Positions 26,844 to 38,355 of a stretch of 64,000 bases of DNA are shown here, in pieces (position 1 is the first letter of the stretch; each line of letters begins with the position of its first letter). Both the position numbers and the translations under genes were made by a program. Under the pieces are notes generated by a model. That model ran no database searches, was not told the DNA's origin, and saw only the letters and a list, made by a program, of their open reading frames with translations. This DNA is from Cyathus striatus (lineage: Eukaryota; Basidiomycota; Agaricomycetes; Agaricales; Nidulariaceae), in contig JAOVFP010000003.1 of assembly GCA_025738555.1 (NCBI GenBank), forward strand, positions 4,588,001-4,652,000, given 5' to 3'.

Positions 26844-26870
26844 GTGACGTCATTTGGAGCACCGTTATAA
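26844..26870 (+). promoter_or_regulatory. CRE-like site and TATA box
   Basis: A perfect palindromic TGACGTCA (ATF/CREB type) lies about 15 bp before TTATAA (26865-26870). The TATA box sits only a few bases before the ATG at 26874, so transcription would be expected to begin beyond that ATG. This favours the ATG at 26955 as the real start of the gene downstream. The motifs are seen directly; function is inferred. Confidence 0.45.
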
Positions 26871-26954
26871 GTAATGGCATTATGGAACGTTCAAACCTTA
26901 TTCAAACCTCGCCCAACCTACAGCCCAACCTCGTATAGAACTTGCGTCGCTATT

Positions 26955-27607
26955 ATGCCGCCTTTTGATGCAAGGGAATATGCCGGTATTGACTCAGACT
27001 TCCTACCTAATTTTAAAATGCCAGAGAATGTAAGAGTTCCAAACTATGACTTCAAAGCTTCAATGCTTACCACTGGTTGATCATTGTACCTTCCTCAAAG
27101 ATCTGGATTAAGCGTCTACTCAAAAAACTCCCCTTGAAAGAGCTTCCCGATCAGCTTCGTGCCAAACCTGGGACGAGATGGCAACCTCCCAGGTTCGTGT
27201 TCGGTACCCCCGTAGACTCTGCCGAACAGCTCTTCAAACTCGCCAAAGATAATGGCTTCCTAGGTATCGATCCGAAGCTGGAGAACCCCGACCCAGAGGA
27301 TGTGAATTCGATGGATTTGAAGAAAACTCTTCAAAAGCTAGACAAGAAACTCCGGAAGGAGCTTGGTATTCGTTGTCATCCAACGTATAGTGTTGCCCAT
27401 GACGTTCCCGGGCTTATACTTGTTTTCCTGACATCCTATGACGAAAATTATCCCCGTCCACCAGACGAGTTAAGCCAGTCGGTTCAAGAGCTTTTGAAGC
27501 TTCAAGAGCCTCTTATGTGGTATCTAGATGGTCCTATGGACACATGGGAATATGGGACTTACGGTTATCGTGTTATTGGGTCTTCTAAAGAGAAAAATCT
27601 TGCTTGA
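26955..27607 (+). CDS. Uncharacterised small protein, two exons
   Basis: Exon 26955-27029 and exon 27101-27607 join in phase 0 across a 71-nt GT-AG intron, giving 193 residues from MPPFDAREYAGIDSDF to SSKEKNLA. An in-frame ATG at 26874 would add 27 residues but lies almost on the TATA box. The protein is soluble-looking, rich in Lys, Leu and Pro (IKRLLKKLPLKELPDQLRAK), with a tyrosine- and glycine-rich C-terminus. I recognise no domain. It sits in the unique segment inserted in duplication unit 1, and an inverted, damaged fragment of its second exon lies at about 28150-28310. Both facts suggest a mobile or recombined origin. Confidence 0.6.
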
Positions 27608-28149
27608 TTTCGACTGCGAGAAGAAAGGGTTTGGCCTTCAGAGGTATATGATTGCTGTGAGTGTTAACATTCGATGTTATGTCGGGTCTGCTGGGAGCTT
27701 GCCTAGGATGCGAGTGCGTGCTAGGAAATCCTGTCTTGAACTACAACTCTCCCACTTCTTGACTTGTCGCTGCATAATTGACCACCTCGTACTGCGGTCA
27801 CATTACGCCTAGATCCGCTTCCAACTGAAATAGGTTTTTTGTGGAAAGAACCTGATGATTTTTGAGCCAGGAGCATACTGTACTGTGTTGCGTAACTACC
27901 AACTCTTGATGTATAAACTGAATTGTATGATTATACTAACTTACGTTATACCTGAGTAGGTGAACACATCTGGTGAAGTGCTACAACACAATTGTCTAAC
28001 CACCACGAAGATCGATGTCATGACAGCTAGCCCGGGGTCTTGAATTCCAAACTGAAATGCGACTTTGGAGCTCACCCGTGCTCTCATACCGTCCTGAATC
28101 GCTAAGACTTGATGGCATGATCGTAAAGGGGATAGGTCTCCAAGATAGA
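27608..28149. other. Spacer inside the inserted segment
   Basis: About 540 bp downstream of the small gene, with no supported gene. It separates that gene from the inverted copy of its own second exon. A/T-rich sequence near 27890-27960 may contain the polyadenylation site. Confidence 0.4.
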
Positions 28150-28310
28150 CGTGGAAGGTATCTCAAAGCATGGAAATTTTCGAGTCTATACCAAGGAAGC
28201 CGTTATTTTTGGCGAGTTTAAAGAGCTGTTCGCCAGAGCCATCTCGTCCCAGATTTAACACGCAGCTGATCGGGAAGCTCTTTCATGGGGATTCTCTTCA
28301 ATTTGTTTAT
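28150..28310 (-). pseudogene. Inverted, truncated copy of the small gene's second exon
   Basis: Read on the minus strand this segment matches the plus-strand sequence at about 27120-27290. Shared blocks include GAGCTTCCCGATCAGCT, TGGGACGAGATGG and ACAGCTCTT(T/C)AAACTCGCC. About 35 bp present in the gene (around 27191-27226) are missing, so the copy cannot encode the full exon. Gene and fragment form an inverted pair about 900 bp apart. Confidence 0.8.
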
Positions 28311-28459
28311 TGTCTGCAGAGCAGCCACGTAGCGCTCAAAGGACTGGCAGGGCTATAGTAGTCTATATATATGAGAACCCCAGGTAACATGGGTATTCTT
28401 GTCGGCATTGTGGGATGGCTCATAGTTGACTGAAGTGGTTCGAAGTTCATTGCCATTAT

Positions 28460-28870
28460 GCATACTATGTTTCTCGGCCAGGTTTTACTTTATTTCATTT
28501 TAATACTTCTAAACTGCTACAGGCCTCTCCTTTCTCCCTTTCATGTTATGTAAGTTGCTTCACAAACCTCTATATCAGATCTATAACACTGGAGAGTCCC
28601 CCCAGTGTACCAGCAGACCCGAAAATACAGAAACCCTCAAACTAGCCTTAAAAGCCTTCGGATCCTCAATATAGCTAACACCAGGCAACACTTCATAGTC
28701 ACCCTCCCCATCCACAGGGTGTGCTTCCACAAGAGCCAACAACGAAATTAAAACCTTCTCTCTCCCCGTTCCTTATCTTTCAATATTCCTTTCCAGTAAC
28801 CGGCAAAGTCCTCTATGGAGGGGGTATCACCCAACGCTTCCTTCCATCCAGCTTCGTCTACTCCGTAAAG
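28460..28870 (-). pseudogene. Truncated 3' end of an M16 peptidase gene
   Basis: Duplicate of the 3' flank and last exon of the peptidase gene at 31828-36017. Coding-type sequence runs from about 28590 to 28870 and corresponds to the last 85-90 codons (about 31830-32107). Several small indels and substitutions are visible, for example around 28735-28775. The copy stops where duplication unit 2 begins, so it lacks the catalytic part and any promoter. Confidence 0.85.
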
Positions 28871-29258
28871 GTAGTACGGCATTCTATGGCTTCCTTTCTC
28901 AGAGTAGACACTGGCGAAGCACACCTCGCGTTTCCTTCCCTGTGAATGGTATTAATAAGTTGCCAGCCTATTCATCTGGGAAGCTCTGTCTATCGTCATA
29001 TGTTGCATCTACCATCTCATTTCCTACAGCTAGATGTTGCATAATCCATATCCAGCGAATGATCTTAATGTTATCCAGCCTAATCTTCTGGGAAGCTTTC
29101 TCTATCATTCCTATACCAGCCGTTTCCTACGGCTGTCGAGTAACCTCCTTCGATTACAACGCAGCTGCAAATTCGTTTGGTCTTATCCTGTCTTATCTCT
29201 CGTACATAGGGTGGAGTATCCATATGTCATTTCTTGATGCTGTACTTCCAAGCTTCAT

Positions 29259-30385
29259 TTATACCGTTCCCTGAACCAGATCGATTAATCCTTGCAACCC
29301 ACCAACTATCCAATCTGCCTCATCCCCTTCCACTACTCGGCCTTTCCGCGTACCTAGCATCTCTTCCACAGTCATGTCTTCCACTGCGAGTCTCTCCTTA
29401 TCTTCGAGGGTCTCTGCATCCCATTCTTCATTTGGACGAGGAACATAAACCGTCTTCATCCCAAGCTTCCTGGCGGCGCGAAGGTCGAAGACATGCGCTG
29501 CAACCATGGCGCATTTACTAGGCGGAACTCCGAGATACGAGGCTGTATTCAAATATGTCTTGGGGTCACTATCGAATGTTACAACGGGAACGCGTAAAGA
29601 ACTCATCGGGAAGGTGACTTACGGCTTGTATGCTCCGAAGAGGTCAGCAGAGAAGAGCACGTCCCATGGAATGTCTGCGTGTTTGGCCTGCGGCACGAGG
29701 AGGGCTTTGTTTAGCGCACTAACAGTGATTGAAGAAATTAAATACCATATCCACCAGCAACCTCATGTTTCCGTTCGACAATCCCACCAATATTTTGCTC
29801 TTTTTCAACTCGTACAGCGCAGGCGAGGAATCTGGCCAACCTAGGCACACAATTAATCCAAAGCAGGTCAGGATAACACATAGAACTTACCGACTAATCG
29901 ATGCCAGACTGTGTTCAATTTTGTTCTAGTTTCTGTGTCCCAGAGCGGCCCAAGGTGACTCCAGCTAGGGGATTTTAGCAGCTCGTCCATAACCTGGTCA
30001 ACGTTAGTGGACGCCATCAACTGTTATAGACTGTATATTCATACCTGCCGGTGTACTTCGTCAACATTCAGCGATCCTTTCTGTCCAGAAACAACTCGTC
30101 GGCTACATCCCATCTGTCAGTGCTGCGAACTCGCGACTTGGGACTCGATATCTGAGACCTACGTGTGCTCAACGTATCCCGTTCTCCATTCCTGAGAAAA
30201 CTTGGCCCAGTCTGTCTGTTCTATCCGCAGATTCAATCGAGAAAGATCCTAGAGAATAGGAACCGGACAGAGAACGAACCAGCGCCAGTCTTTCTCCCTA
30301 AATCCACTAGCTCATTCACGACGGGTGTACGCCAATCAAACACCGTCCCCATTACGTCGAAGATCAACACTTCTACATCGTCCAT
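29259..30385 (-). CDS. HAD-superfamily haloacid dehalogenase-like hydrolase (copy 2)
   Basis: Near-identical paralogue of the gene at 24640-25766: same start, same exon order and same 1127-bp span. The motif I region (MDDVEVLIFDVMGTVFDW) is unchanged, as is CAMVAAHVFDLRAAR. The last exon differs at a few residues, for example KLGMKTVYVPRPNEEWDAET and MLGTRKGRVVEGDEADW, and it ends LIDLVQGTV. The 705-bp hAT-like element sits about 285 bp upstream of the start, so this copy may have a changed promoter relative to copy 1. Reaction and uncertainty are as for copy 1. Confidence 0.82.
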
Positions 30386-30670
30386 GTTTCTATTCTCTGT
30401 TGATTCTCTGTGAAAGCAGCGATTGATATCAGAGCGGCAGTGATCAACGTCTTATATTGACTCAACTGAACTATTTTCGAGCCCATTACTAAGTAAGGCT
30501 TTTTGCAGATCACGAGGAATGCCAGAAGACCGTGGTGAGACCGAGCACATCAATGACGTCTACAGCTGCGACTCTGCGAGACACAAGACCTAATCGGGAT
30601 TCGGAGCCATAGAGAGCCCTGGCTGGAGTTACTACAGCAGCGAATGAGAATATATAGCTGGAGCCTGGAG

Positions 30671-31375
30671 TAGGGTTGGGGAAGAAACCCCCGGCCATGC
30701 ATGAAACTGAGTAAATTACCTAGAAATTTTTACGCAGATGTTAGAAAGGTAATAAACTTAGTAAATTACCTTAGTCACATGATTAAAAAGTCACATGTAA
30801 TATCGGGCCGTATATCCGTCAGATCGAAATTTCGCTTTCATTGCAAACTTACTTACTTCTTCATTGACATTGTACAAGACTATTTTGTGTTGCAAGGCTG
30901 TTTGTATATAGTACAATGCACATTGTTTTATACTTTTCACTACTGCAAGCCTTTCTATACTGTTTACCCTGTATTCGCTTGGTGTTCGAGGTAAATTTCT
31001 TGTAAATTTCTGAGGCAACTCCCAAGCAACTGCACACTAACAAAGAATGTCCCATGGACCATGGGCCACAGGAACGATAGATTCATTGTCCTTAATACAA
31101 ATGACAAATGATTCTTGTTTGGAAACGAAACATATTCCTGTACTTTTTTGAGTTGGTTCTGGTTATGTAAATTGATATAAAGTGCTCAAATGTGACCCTA
31201 TAATGTGATGATTTTGGCAATATTTCGGTTGAAATAACTGATGAACAACTGTACATACAGCTGTTTTAGATTTGACCAATCACAGGTCTCAGAGGTTTCT
31301 TACGTTTCTAACATGGTAGTTTTTACGAAATGTTAGAAACAGGTAAATAACATACCAGTTTCTTCCCCAACCCTA
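30671..31375. mobile_element. Non-autonomous hAT-like element, 705 bp
   Basis: Perfect 18-bp terminal inverted repeats, TAGGGTTGGGGAAGAAAC at 30671 and its reverse complement ending at 31375. An exact 8-bp target duplication GCCTGGAG lies at 30663-30670 and 31376-31383. The 8-bp duplication and the TAGGG-type end are hallmarks of the hAT superfamily. Subterminal TGTTAGAAA boxes occur near both ends. The interior has no transposase, so it must have been moved in trans. The paralogous site in duplication unit 1 (about 26021-26036) is empty. Confidence 0.92.
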
Positions 31376-31827
31376 GCCTGGAGGCCAAACGCGACGCCAC
31401 GGCTTACGCGTCAAGTTTCACGTGGCGAATGTAGCCAACGACGATCCTCCTTGCCCAGGTAGCGTTGCCCTTGAGTTTAAACATAACCAAATACGTTGAA
31501 CCGGGCCAACGGCATTGAATTTGTGGCAGTGCTCGAGGAAGGCTGCTTGCAAGCTTAGAGAGTGGAGTCGGACAAGTCGACGGTGATACACCATGACAAA
31601 GTGATGATCTAAAACGTGTTCCGTCTTTTGAGGAAGCAAGTTGGGAAGTGTATATTATGTTTCTCCGCCAAGTTTTACTTTATTTCCATTTAGGTCTCTC
31701 CCTTCTCCGTTTCATGTAATACAAGTTAAGCTGTGATTTAATTAATAGAATATAAGTTAGTTTACAAACCTCTATATCTACCAATTAAAATAAGTAGTAT
31801 CTTTAATACTAGTCATACCGCCAACAC

Positions 31828-34800
31828 CTACGACACTGGAGAGTCTCCCCACTGCACCAACGGACCCGAAAACACAGAAACCCTCAAACCAGCCTTAAAA
31901 GCCTTCGGATCCTCAATATAGCTAACACCAGGCAACACTTCATAGTCACCCTCCCCATCCACAGGGTGCGCTTCCACAAGACCCGACAACGAATCCAAAA
32001 CCTCCTCTCCTTTCTTATCTTTTAATATTCCTTTCCAGTAATTAGCAAAGTCTTCCGTGGAGGGGGTATCACCCAACGCTTCCTTCCATCCAGCTTCGTC
32101 CACTCCAAGTGCAGCGTCGCGTAAGAGAGCCTCAAACTCCTGCACAGCTTTGCTGCTCACTTTCTTCGACCGCGGTTTCATAGACTGCATGTGCACCGAC
32201 ATCTTCGCTCTTAAAGGCGAAGAAGGAAGCACGTGCGAATTGAAAAGATCCAAAACATCCTCCTTCGTCACAGATTTCAAAAATGCCACATCCTTATCAT
32301 CTGAAACACCATAAGCCATCATTCAGCAAAACAAGAAAACCAACCACTCACTCCTCAAAAAGTCCAAATGGCCAGTACTGATATGCGCCATGAACCGTCC
32401 AGCTTCATCATCAAGATTCTTATCCACCTCCGACCACTTCTTCTCCAACCCGCTCTTCTGCGACTCAAACTCGTCTAGGGGCATTTCCTCAAACCTAGTT
32501 TTCATCTCCTCCAAAAATGCCTCGACGCGCTGCTCAAGGTAATCAGGTCCCTTTTCACTCTGTACGAGAACGCGCAGCCCTCGCTCGCTCGCTCCAGGTA
32601 GCGTCGTGCAAGAGCACGAAACGATATATCCGAGTTGCTGCTTTGTCCGGAGAATGTCGAACGCGGGCTCGGTCAGCATCTGCGCTAGGAGCGCCGATAC
32701 GACTCGCATGCGTAGTTCAATTGCAGATCCGAAATGCAAGTAGTATGTCAGTGATGAGTTGACCTCTTCTGGATTAGGAACAGGTTTTGTCCAGGTGAAG
32801 TTGGCGCCTGGAGGATTTCAGTCAGTACGACACCAACGGTTGATAAACGGGAAACATTACCCTCAGGGAGGATCAAGCACTGCTCAGTGAGCTCAGCCGG
32901 AGTCAAAGGCGACTCAGTCAACCCATCCTCAACCATCTCCGCAATCTTAATTGCCTCCTACGGAGCGAATAAGCCAACCGTAATCCAATAAAAAGCACCC
33001 ACATACCTCTTTATAAATATTCCCAGTAACAAGAATCCTAACATTCACCCGCGAGAGCACACTCGTAATATGTTCTTGAACCTCCTCCGACGTAATAGCT
33101 AACCTCAACCAATGAGAAACCCAACACACAACAGCCAAAGAAACACATACACGAAATCTCCATAAGCTTCTCCTCAGGCGTCCACTGCTGTTCCGTTAAA
33201 AGGTATCTTGAAAAGTACTCCGACATAGTATACGACTGCCCTAGACGGAAATTCTCATAATCTCTTTTGGCCTACAATCTCACTTAATCACCATAAAATG
33301 AAAACAATCAAATAACACACCTGCTCTTTCATAATAGTCAACCGCTCAGAATCCACGGTAAGCCCCTTGATCTTCTCCAGCACATGCTGAGCCAAAACGG
33401 ACATTTTATCATTATACCCACTCATGGCAACGTACACACCCGTTGCGTGCGGTAAAAAGTTGTACGAAAGGCCAGCGAGAGATGCATCGTAGGCGTACTC
33501 TGTTAGAGCATCGTTGACGAGATCCGAATACATCCTAATGAAAGTCAGGAAGGTTCTATGCACGAACTGAATAAAACTCACCGAGTGAGCACAGAAGCGC
33601 GGGCAGACGCATTACACACGGGGCTATACAAACTCCATGAGCACATTACACCCCTCCAAAAAACATGACAACTCACCTGTGCAAATCAATGATGACATGC
33701 GCCTTCGGCGCCCAGAACCTATCATCCTTCTTATGCCACAGCGTCGACAAGGGAGTCTCACGAATAAGATGAGGCCTCTTCTCCCGCTCCCCAACCTCCC
33801 GCTTCTCAACATCCAAATTCTTCGGAATGAACTCATTAGGTCCAGGAAGGAACAACTCGGAAATCTGATTCGGTCTGTCCGCCTACAGCCACATCAGTCA
33901 ACGCCAAAAAAAAACTCAAGACGGACATACCGCTTCAACAAAAGCATCATCAAACTTCCTCACATGGTACTTAGTCCCATACCACGGCTCCTCCGACCAC
34001 TCAAGTCCAGGAACAACCTTCTCAAACTCATCCGCACGAGCCATGAGCGTAACCCTCCCCTCTCCAATACGCAGATTCTCCTCCAGATACTCGCGAACTT
34101 TCCGCTCGCCGCCTTCCTCAGGGTACTCATTCCAGTCCCAAGTGACCTTGGGCCCGTCAAGAAGATGCTCAGGGGGAACAGGCCACACCATATTCTGCGC
34201 AATCGACAACGCATAGTCCTCCGGGCGCTGCTTTTCCTCAAAGCGGAATTGGTTCTGGGAGAGTGTGGATACTTCCTGTTGGTGGTACGCGTCGAATGTG
34301 GAGGTGCGGAGGAGAGCGAGGTATTGGTATGTTGCCAGAATCACGGATTCATACTTTGCTTTAGATGAACATTAGCAATATGCATATGGGAGGTAGGTGT
34401 AAACTCACCGAACCCTTCTTCCGTTAGATAAATCAGAATCTTGAACGTTCCAAATCCTCTCGCGAGATCCATCGACCCGCTGCTCAGGCCCGTTATCCAG
34501 CCATTATTCTTCAAATACGAATGTAACGAGCCAGGTCCTTCATGCCCTGTGAAATGGGATATAAAGTCCGCGGGCTTGTGGTGCCACAACGGAGCTTGGT
34601 ATTCCACTGGGAACGAGAGCTCGAGTGCTTGGAATTCCATGATTGTTTGAACGGAGACGAGTGTCTGCGGTACAGTTAGTATGTGCACTTAGGAAGGATT
34701 AACGCAACGTACGCCTTTCTCTGCTTTTCCACAAGGTTGTTCAGGGAAAATGGGGATGGAATTGCGTCCTCTGTTCTTGATGGGTGAAAAGTACGTAGAT

Positions 34801-36017
34801 GCCATTTCGCTTAGTTCGTCCAGGGATTCTGTCAGTCTGTAAGCTGGATGTCTGCCATAACGAAAAGATCGATAACCACCTTTACCAACGATGCACAGGC
34901 GCATTCTGCTAGCGCAGTACTCGTGTTCCCACCATTCAACGAGACGACGACGCGTTTCACGACCAACAGCTCCTCCATCAGCTTCAGACTCACTACCATT
35001 CAAAGTAGGAGCCAGAGCAGCCGAAGTGGTCAAAGTCGAAGCAGATCCATTCATAGTACCATTAACAGCGCTTCCAGCGCCATTACCAATCAACCCCTTC
35101 GCTTTCAACTCTCTCGCAGCACGTAACAGACTATCCCTGTTCCCACTACCAAACTTGCTCCACACATGGCCAGGTTTGCTGAGATGCTTACCGACCTGGT
35201 GTAAGCGCCAACTATCTGCCTGGTGGTTCTTTTGGTGCTCGGAGTCGACGGCGTTCAGCTCGCGGAGGGTGCAAGATGGGGAGAAGAGTGGGCAGTGGAA
35301 AAACCCGCTAAAGCGCTGGAGGGCGCCCACGAGTGCTCCTGTGGATACGGCGAAGAAGTAGTTTGTGTTGGTGGAGGCGGTGTATGCGTTCGAGTGGCCA
35401 TTATGTTTCGCGAGGTACTATACATACACACTGGTAAGACTGGGGGTTATGAGAATGAAGTAAGAAAGTTACCTCGGAGTATTCGTTTTCCTTTGGGAAT
35501 TGTTCTGTACCCTGTGGGGGTACGATTGTTCAGCAAATCTGTCATACGCATATATACACTCTTATGTGCATGAGTAGTGAGTATATTCAGCTCACCATAA
35601 AAAGCAAATGTTCGCAAAAGTGAGCTAGTCCAGGCATATCATCCTACTCAAAAAATTTCATTAGATCCGTATACATCCAACGAGCAAAGAAAAAAAACGC
35701 ACAGGATCGCTGAGGAAACCAACAGCCACATCGAGACTAGCAGCAGCCTTGTCAGTCTCTGGATCATGAACAAGCGTAGCTTGAAGACCATTCTCAAGCT
35801 CTATAATGCGGTACTCCCGCTTATCCTTGTCCGATTTATTAATTTCCTTTGTGAATACGGAAAACGGGGGAGAAGCTTCCGGCGAAACGTGTTTCCATTG
35901 GGACTTGTCTAGAGTGGTCATTTGTCTATTGAATGGGCTGGAGCGAGAGTGGGGGTAATAAAGGAAGGACAAAGGAGCACGTCGGAGAGGACGTGCTTTA
36001 AGAAGAGCTTGCAACAT
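31828..36017 (-). CDS. STE23: M16 metallopeptidase, Ste23/insulysin type
   Basis: Zinc endopeptidase of the insulin-degrading-enzyme family; the yeast relative Ste23 helps process a-factor pheromone and degrades peptides in cytosol or mitochondria. The first exon gives a basic N-terminus (MLQALLKARPLRRAP) that could be a mitochondrial presequence, then ELENGLQATLVHDPETDKAA. The inverted zinc motif HFCEH is in the second exon (PGLAHFCEHLLFM), followed by TEQFPKENEYSE and the third-ligand region LRELNAVDSEHQKN. A low-complexity Ser/Gly/Ala/Asn insertion separates ARELKAKG from RRRLVEWWEHEYCASRMRLCIVG. The C-terminal half has TEPAFDILRTKQQLGYIVSC, typical of the inactive M16 repeat. About a dozen 45-70 nt introns are present. 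It ends WGDSPVS. No disabling mutation was found. Confidence 0.9.
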
Positions 36018-36499
36018 CTTGCCAAGTACTAGCTCTGCATTAATTGCATTCGCGGAATATGATTCTTTTAGTGGACCGCTGAAATTTGGGGGTCCGCTCT
36101 TGAAAAAATCTCAAGGAACGCGTCAATTTCATCGCCAAGCGCTCGATAGCGCTAAACTCCTAGCATATATCACTGTACTTGGGCGAACAACTCGGCGGCG
36201 CTACTGGACAAAACTTGTATGAATACCATAGTTGCATGATGACAATTTCCTGAATTGTGTCATTCCATCCCATCCCATCCCATCAGTCAAGTCAAGAAAT
36301 ATGTTTCCAACATGTTTCACTCCTAATAATAACTACGCAATACATATACATATAGCACTCGGAACTAAAGAAAGCTCCATACACAAAAAACGATCGACTT
36401 CATTCTCGCCTTCATCACTTACAAAAAACAACTCTCCGTTCCTTGAAGCAACGCGTCTCCTCATCAGCACCAGGCAATAAAGCGCCAATAATAATGGTG
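36018..36499. other. Promoter region of the M16 peptidase gene
   Basis: About 480 bp upstream of the peptidase start and downstream of the unknown minus-strand gene. It contains a short direct CATCC repeat (about 36265-36285) and no supportable gene. Since both genes lie on the minus strand, it combines a peptidase promoter with the 3' end of its upstream neighbour. Confidence 0.45.
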
Positions 36500-37356
36500 T
36501 TAACAGCAAACTCGCCCTTCTCGAACCACCGGATCTTCGAGTCTTCTCGTATCGGAACGCGGCTCGAGCAACATATGCCCTTCGCCCTCCCTCATATACG
36601 TCTTCACCACCCACAGATTCCTCATCTCCAAGTTAAGGAAGGGGATACAAGTCCCGCAGTTCACTGAAATCCAAGGATTACCTCCAGGAGGAACGCCGGG
36701 TCCATCAGCGCATTCGTAAAAATCTCCTTGGGAATCCGCATGGAATCCTTATAGTGGAGATAAGAACTGGTATGCACAGTCAAAGTCGGCGTAGAAGGCC
36801 GTGTAAGTATCTGCACGATCCCATGTCCTTGACTTATCGCCGCGAGAGAGCGGAAGACCTTCACCGTCCCAGGAAGTAGGGAAAGAAATGACGAGAGTCG
36901 GAAATACGTTATGCCTTGTCGTTTCCCTTGTACCCCCTTCTGTAGATGAATCAGTAGATGTTACGTTGAGATACTAAGCACGTACTATACATGTTTAGTT
37001 TATAGTGGTTTACATGTAAACCTCTGCTGGAATACCGTTCCGATCTCCTAGGAAGTTATCCTAGATAAATACTGAGAATATCAAATCCGATATCGTCCTG
37101 CGTCAACTCGAAGTTCATAGATTGCCTAACTGCAGTAAGGGTACAGTCCAATCATCCTCACTACTCCCACCGGGATCGGATTCCGAGACTGCACATCGAA
37201 TCGAATAGATTCAAAAGACCTACAGGGCTTAAAAAAACCCATAAGATACAAATCTATCACGTTTAGAAGAGAGTAGCACATACTTATATCCTCCTCCTCG
37301 TCTGCCTTATAGATGAGCTCGTTGCTAGCGGTATTTGATTGATAGTGGAAGCTCAA
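36500..37356 (-). CDS. Uncharacterised multi-exon protein, model uncertain
   Basis: The start MSFHYQSNTASNELIYKADE lies 140 bp from the divergent acetyltransferase gene. A good long exon (about 36685-36945, preceded by an acceptor CTACAG) reads KGVQGKRQGITYFRLS and continues through GHGIVQILTRPSTP and MRIPKEIFTNALMDPAFLLE. A 56-nt intron with a CTTAAC branch-like site would join it to MRNLWVVKTYMREGEGHMLL and a stop at 36500. Middle exons (for instance MNFELTQDDIGFDI near 37090) are plausible but their joins are not certain. I recognise no domain. Splicing fits a real gene; a decayed gene is not excluded. Confidence 0.4.
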
Positions 37357-37495
37357 GCAGTGGAAGTTGGAAAGTGTTCATTTGTGGAGAAGTAAAGCGC
37401 TCCGGCCCGGTCCAGACGCGCCTCCAAAGTCAAACCACTACATCCTCAATCTAATCAACCTACCTCTACACCCATCTTATACCGTGCACCCCGCA

Positions 37496-38355
37496 ATGAA
37501 ATCAAATCTAACAACAGTCCTCATAGGCGAAAAAGTAATCCTAGTCCCCTACCGTGCCGAACACGTCCCCGTACGCTCCCACCCCCACCCCCCACTCCCA
37601 CTCTAACATCTAACCACAACACACCAGAAATACCACACCTGGATGCTCAACGAAGACCTCCGCACACTAACAGCAAGCGACCCCCTAACCCTCGACCAAG
37701 AATACGAAATGCAACGTCTGTGCGCTCCCAACCTCTCCCCCCCCACACTCCCCCAACTCACACATTCCCTTTCCCTTCCAAAGAAAAATGGCAAACAGAC
37801 GAAGACAAACTCACATTCATAATCCTCGCTCACGACTCCACCGACGGAGAACGCTTAAGCGCAAGTGAACATATACTGCCGACAGATTCACGATTATCAA
37901 AAATGCCAATGGTCGGAGATGTTAACTTGTTCTTGAAGGGGACGCCTCCGTTTGCTCAAGGACACGATGTAAAACCCTCACCAAACGGCCATAACTCTGA
38001 TGAAGAGGAGGAAGAAGAGTTCGAGGCAGAAGTAGAAATCATGATCGCAGGTCCGCTCTTATTACCTCCCTAAACCACCAATCCTCACCTTTACATAGAA
38101 CCAAGCTACAGACGCAAAGGCCTCGCACAAGACGCACTCCACCTCATGCTCACATACGCAACAGGCCAGCCAGACGCATTCGGATTCTCCCCCGCAAGCC
38201 CAATCGACTCGCCCTTAAACCTCCTCCCGGAAACACTAGTAACCCGCATATCGCAAACAAATGAGCCCAGTATACGACTCTTTGAAAAACTCGGCTTCAA
38301 AATAACAAAGACAGTCGAGGTGTTCCAAGAAGTCGAAATGCGCTGGACAAAATGA
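37496..38355 (+). CDS. GNAT N-acetyltransferase, NAT9-like
   Basis: Acetyl-CoA-dependent acetyltransferase resembling eukaryotic NAT9, which has been linked to alpha-tubulin or cytosolic protein acetylation. Four exons (37496-37570, 37628-37715, 37784-38050, 38099-38355) sum to 687 nt and 228 residues. The N-terminus MKSNLTTVLIGEKVILVPYR and KYHTWMLNEDLRTLTASDPL are typical of the family. VGDVNLFL and EAEVEIMIAEPSYRRKGLAQ hold the strand and the acetyl-CoA pyrophosphate-binding loop (RRKGLA, a variant of R/Q-x-x-G-x-A). NEPSIRLFEKLGFK is the conserved C-terminal GNAT motif B. An acidic insertion (DEEEEEEFE) precedes the catalytic core. Introns are 48-68 nt. No disabling change is seen. Confidence 0.88.

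Larger units (their letters stand above)
24251..28870. repeat. Segmental duplication, unit 1
   Basis: Bases 24251-26475 align with 28870-31817 at a glance (scattered substitutions, same spacing, same orientation), apart from the hAT-like element present only in unit 2. Bases 28460-28870 align with about 31651-32107, the 3' flank and 3' end of the M16 peptidase gene. Unit 1 therefore resembles HAD gene plus peptidase tail, into which a unique 2-kb segment (about 26475-28459) has been added. The junction with unit 2 falls at about 28870, inside peptidase coding sequence. Confidence 0.8.
28871..32107. repeat. Segmental duplication, unit 2
   Basis: Second copy of the HAD gene region followed by the peptidase 3' end; it continues into the intact peptidase gene. 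It differs from unit 1 by the hAT-like insertion at 30671-31375 and lacks the 2-kb segment found there. Unit 2 is probably the original arrangement because its peptidase gene is complete. Confidence 0.8.

Noticed and set aside
33637..34368. 243-codon open frame on the plus strand
   Set aside because: It lies antisense to well-supported exons of the M16 peptidase and has the biased Arg/Pro/Leu composition expected of a shadow frame.
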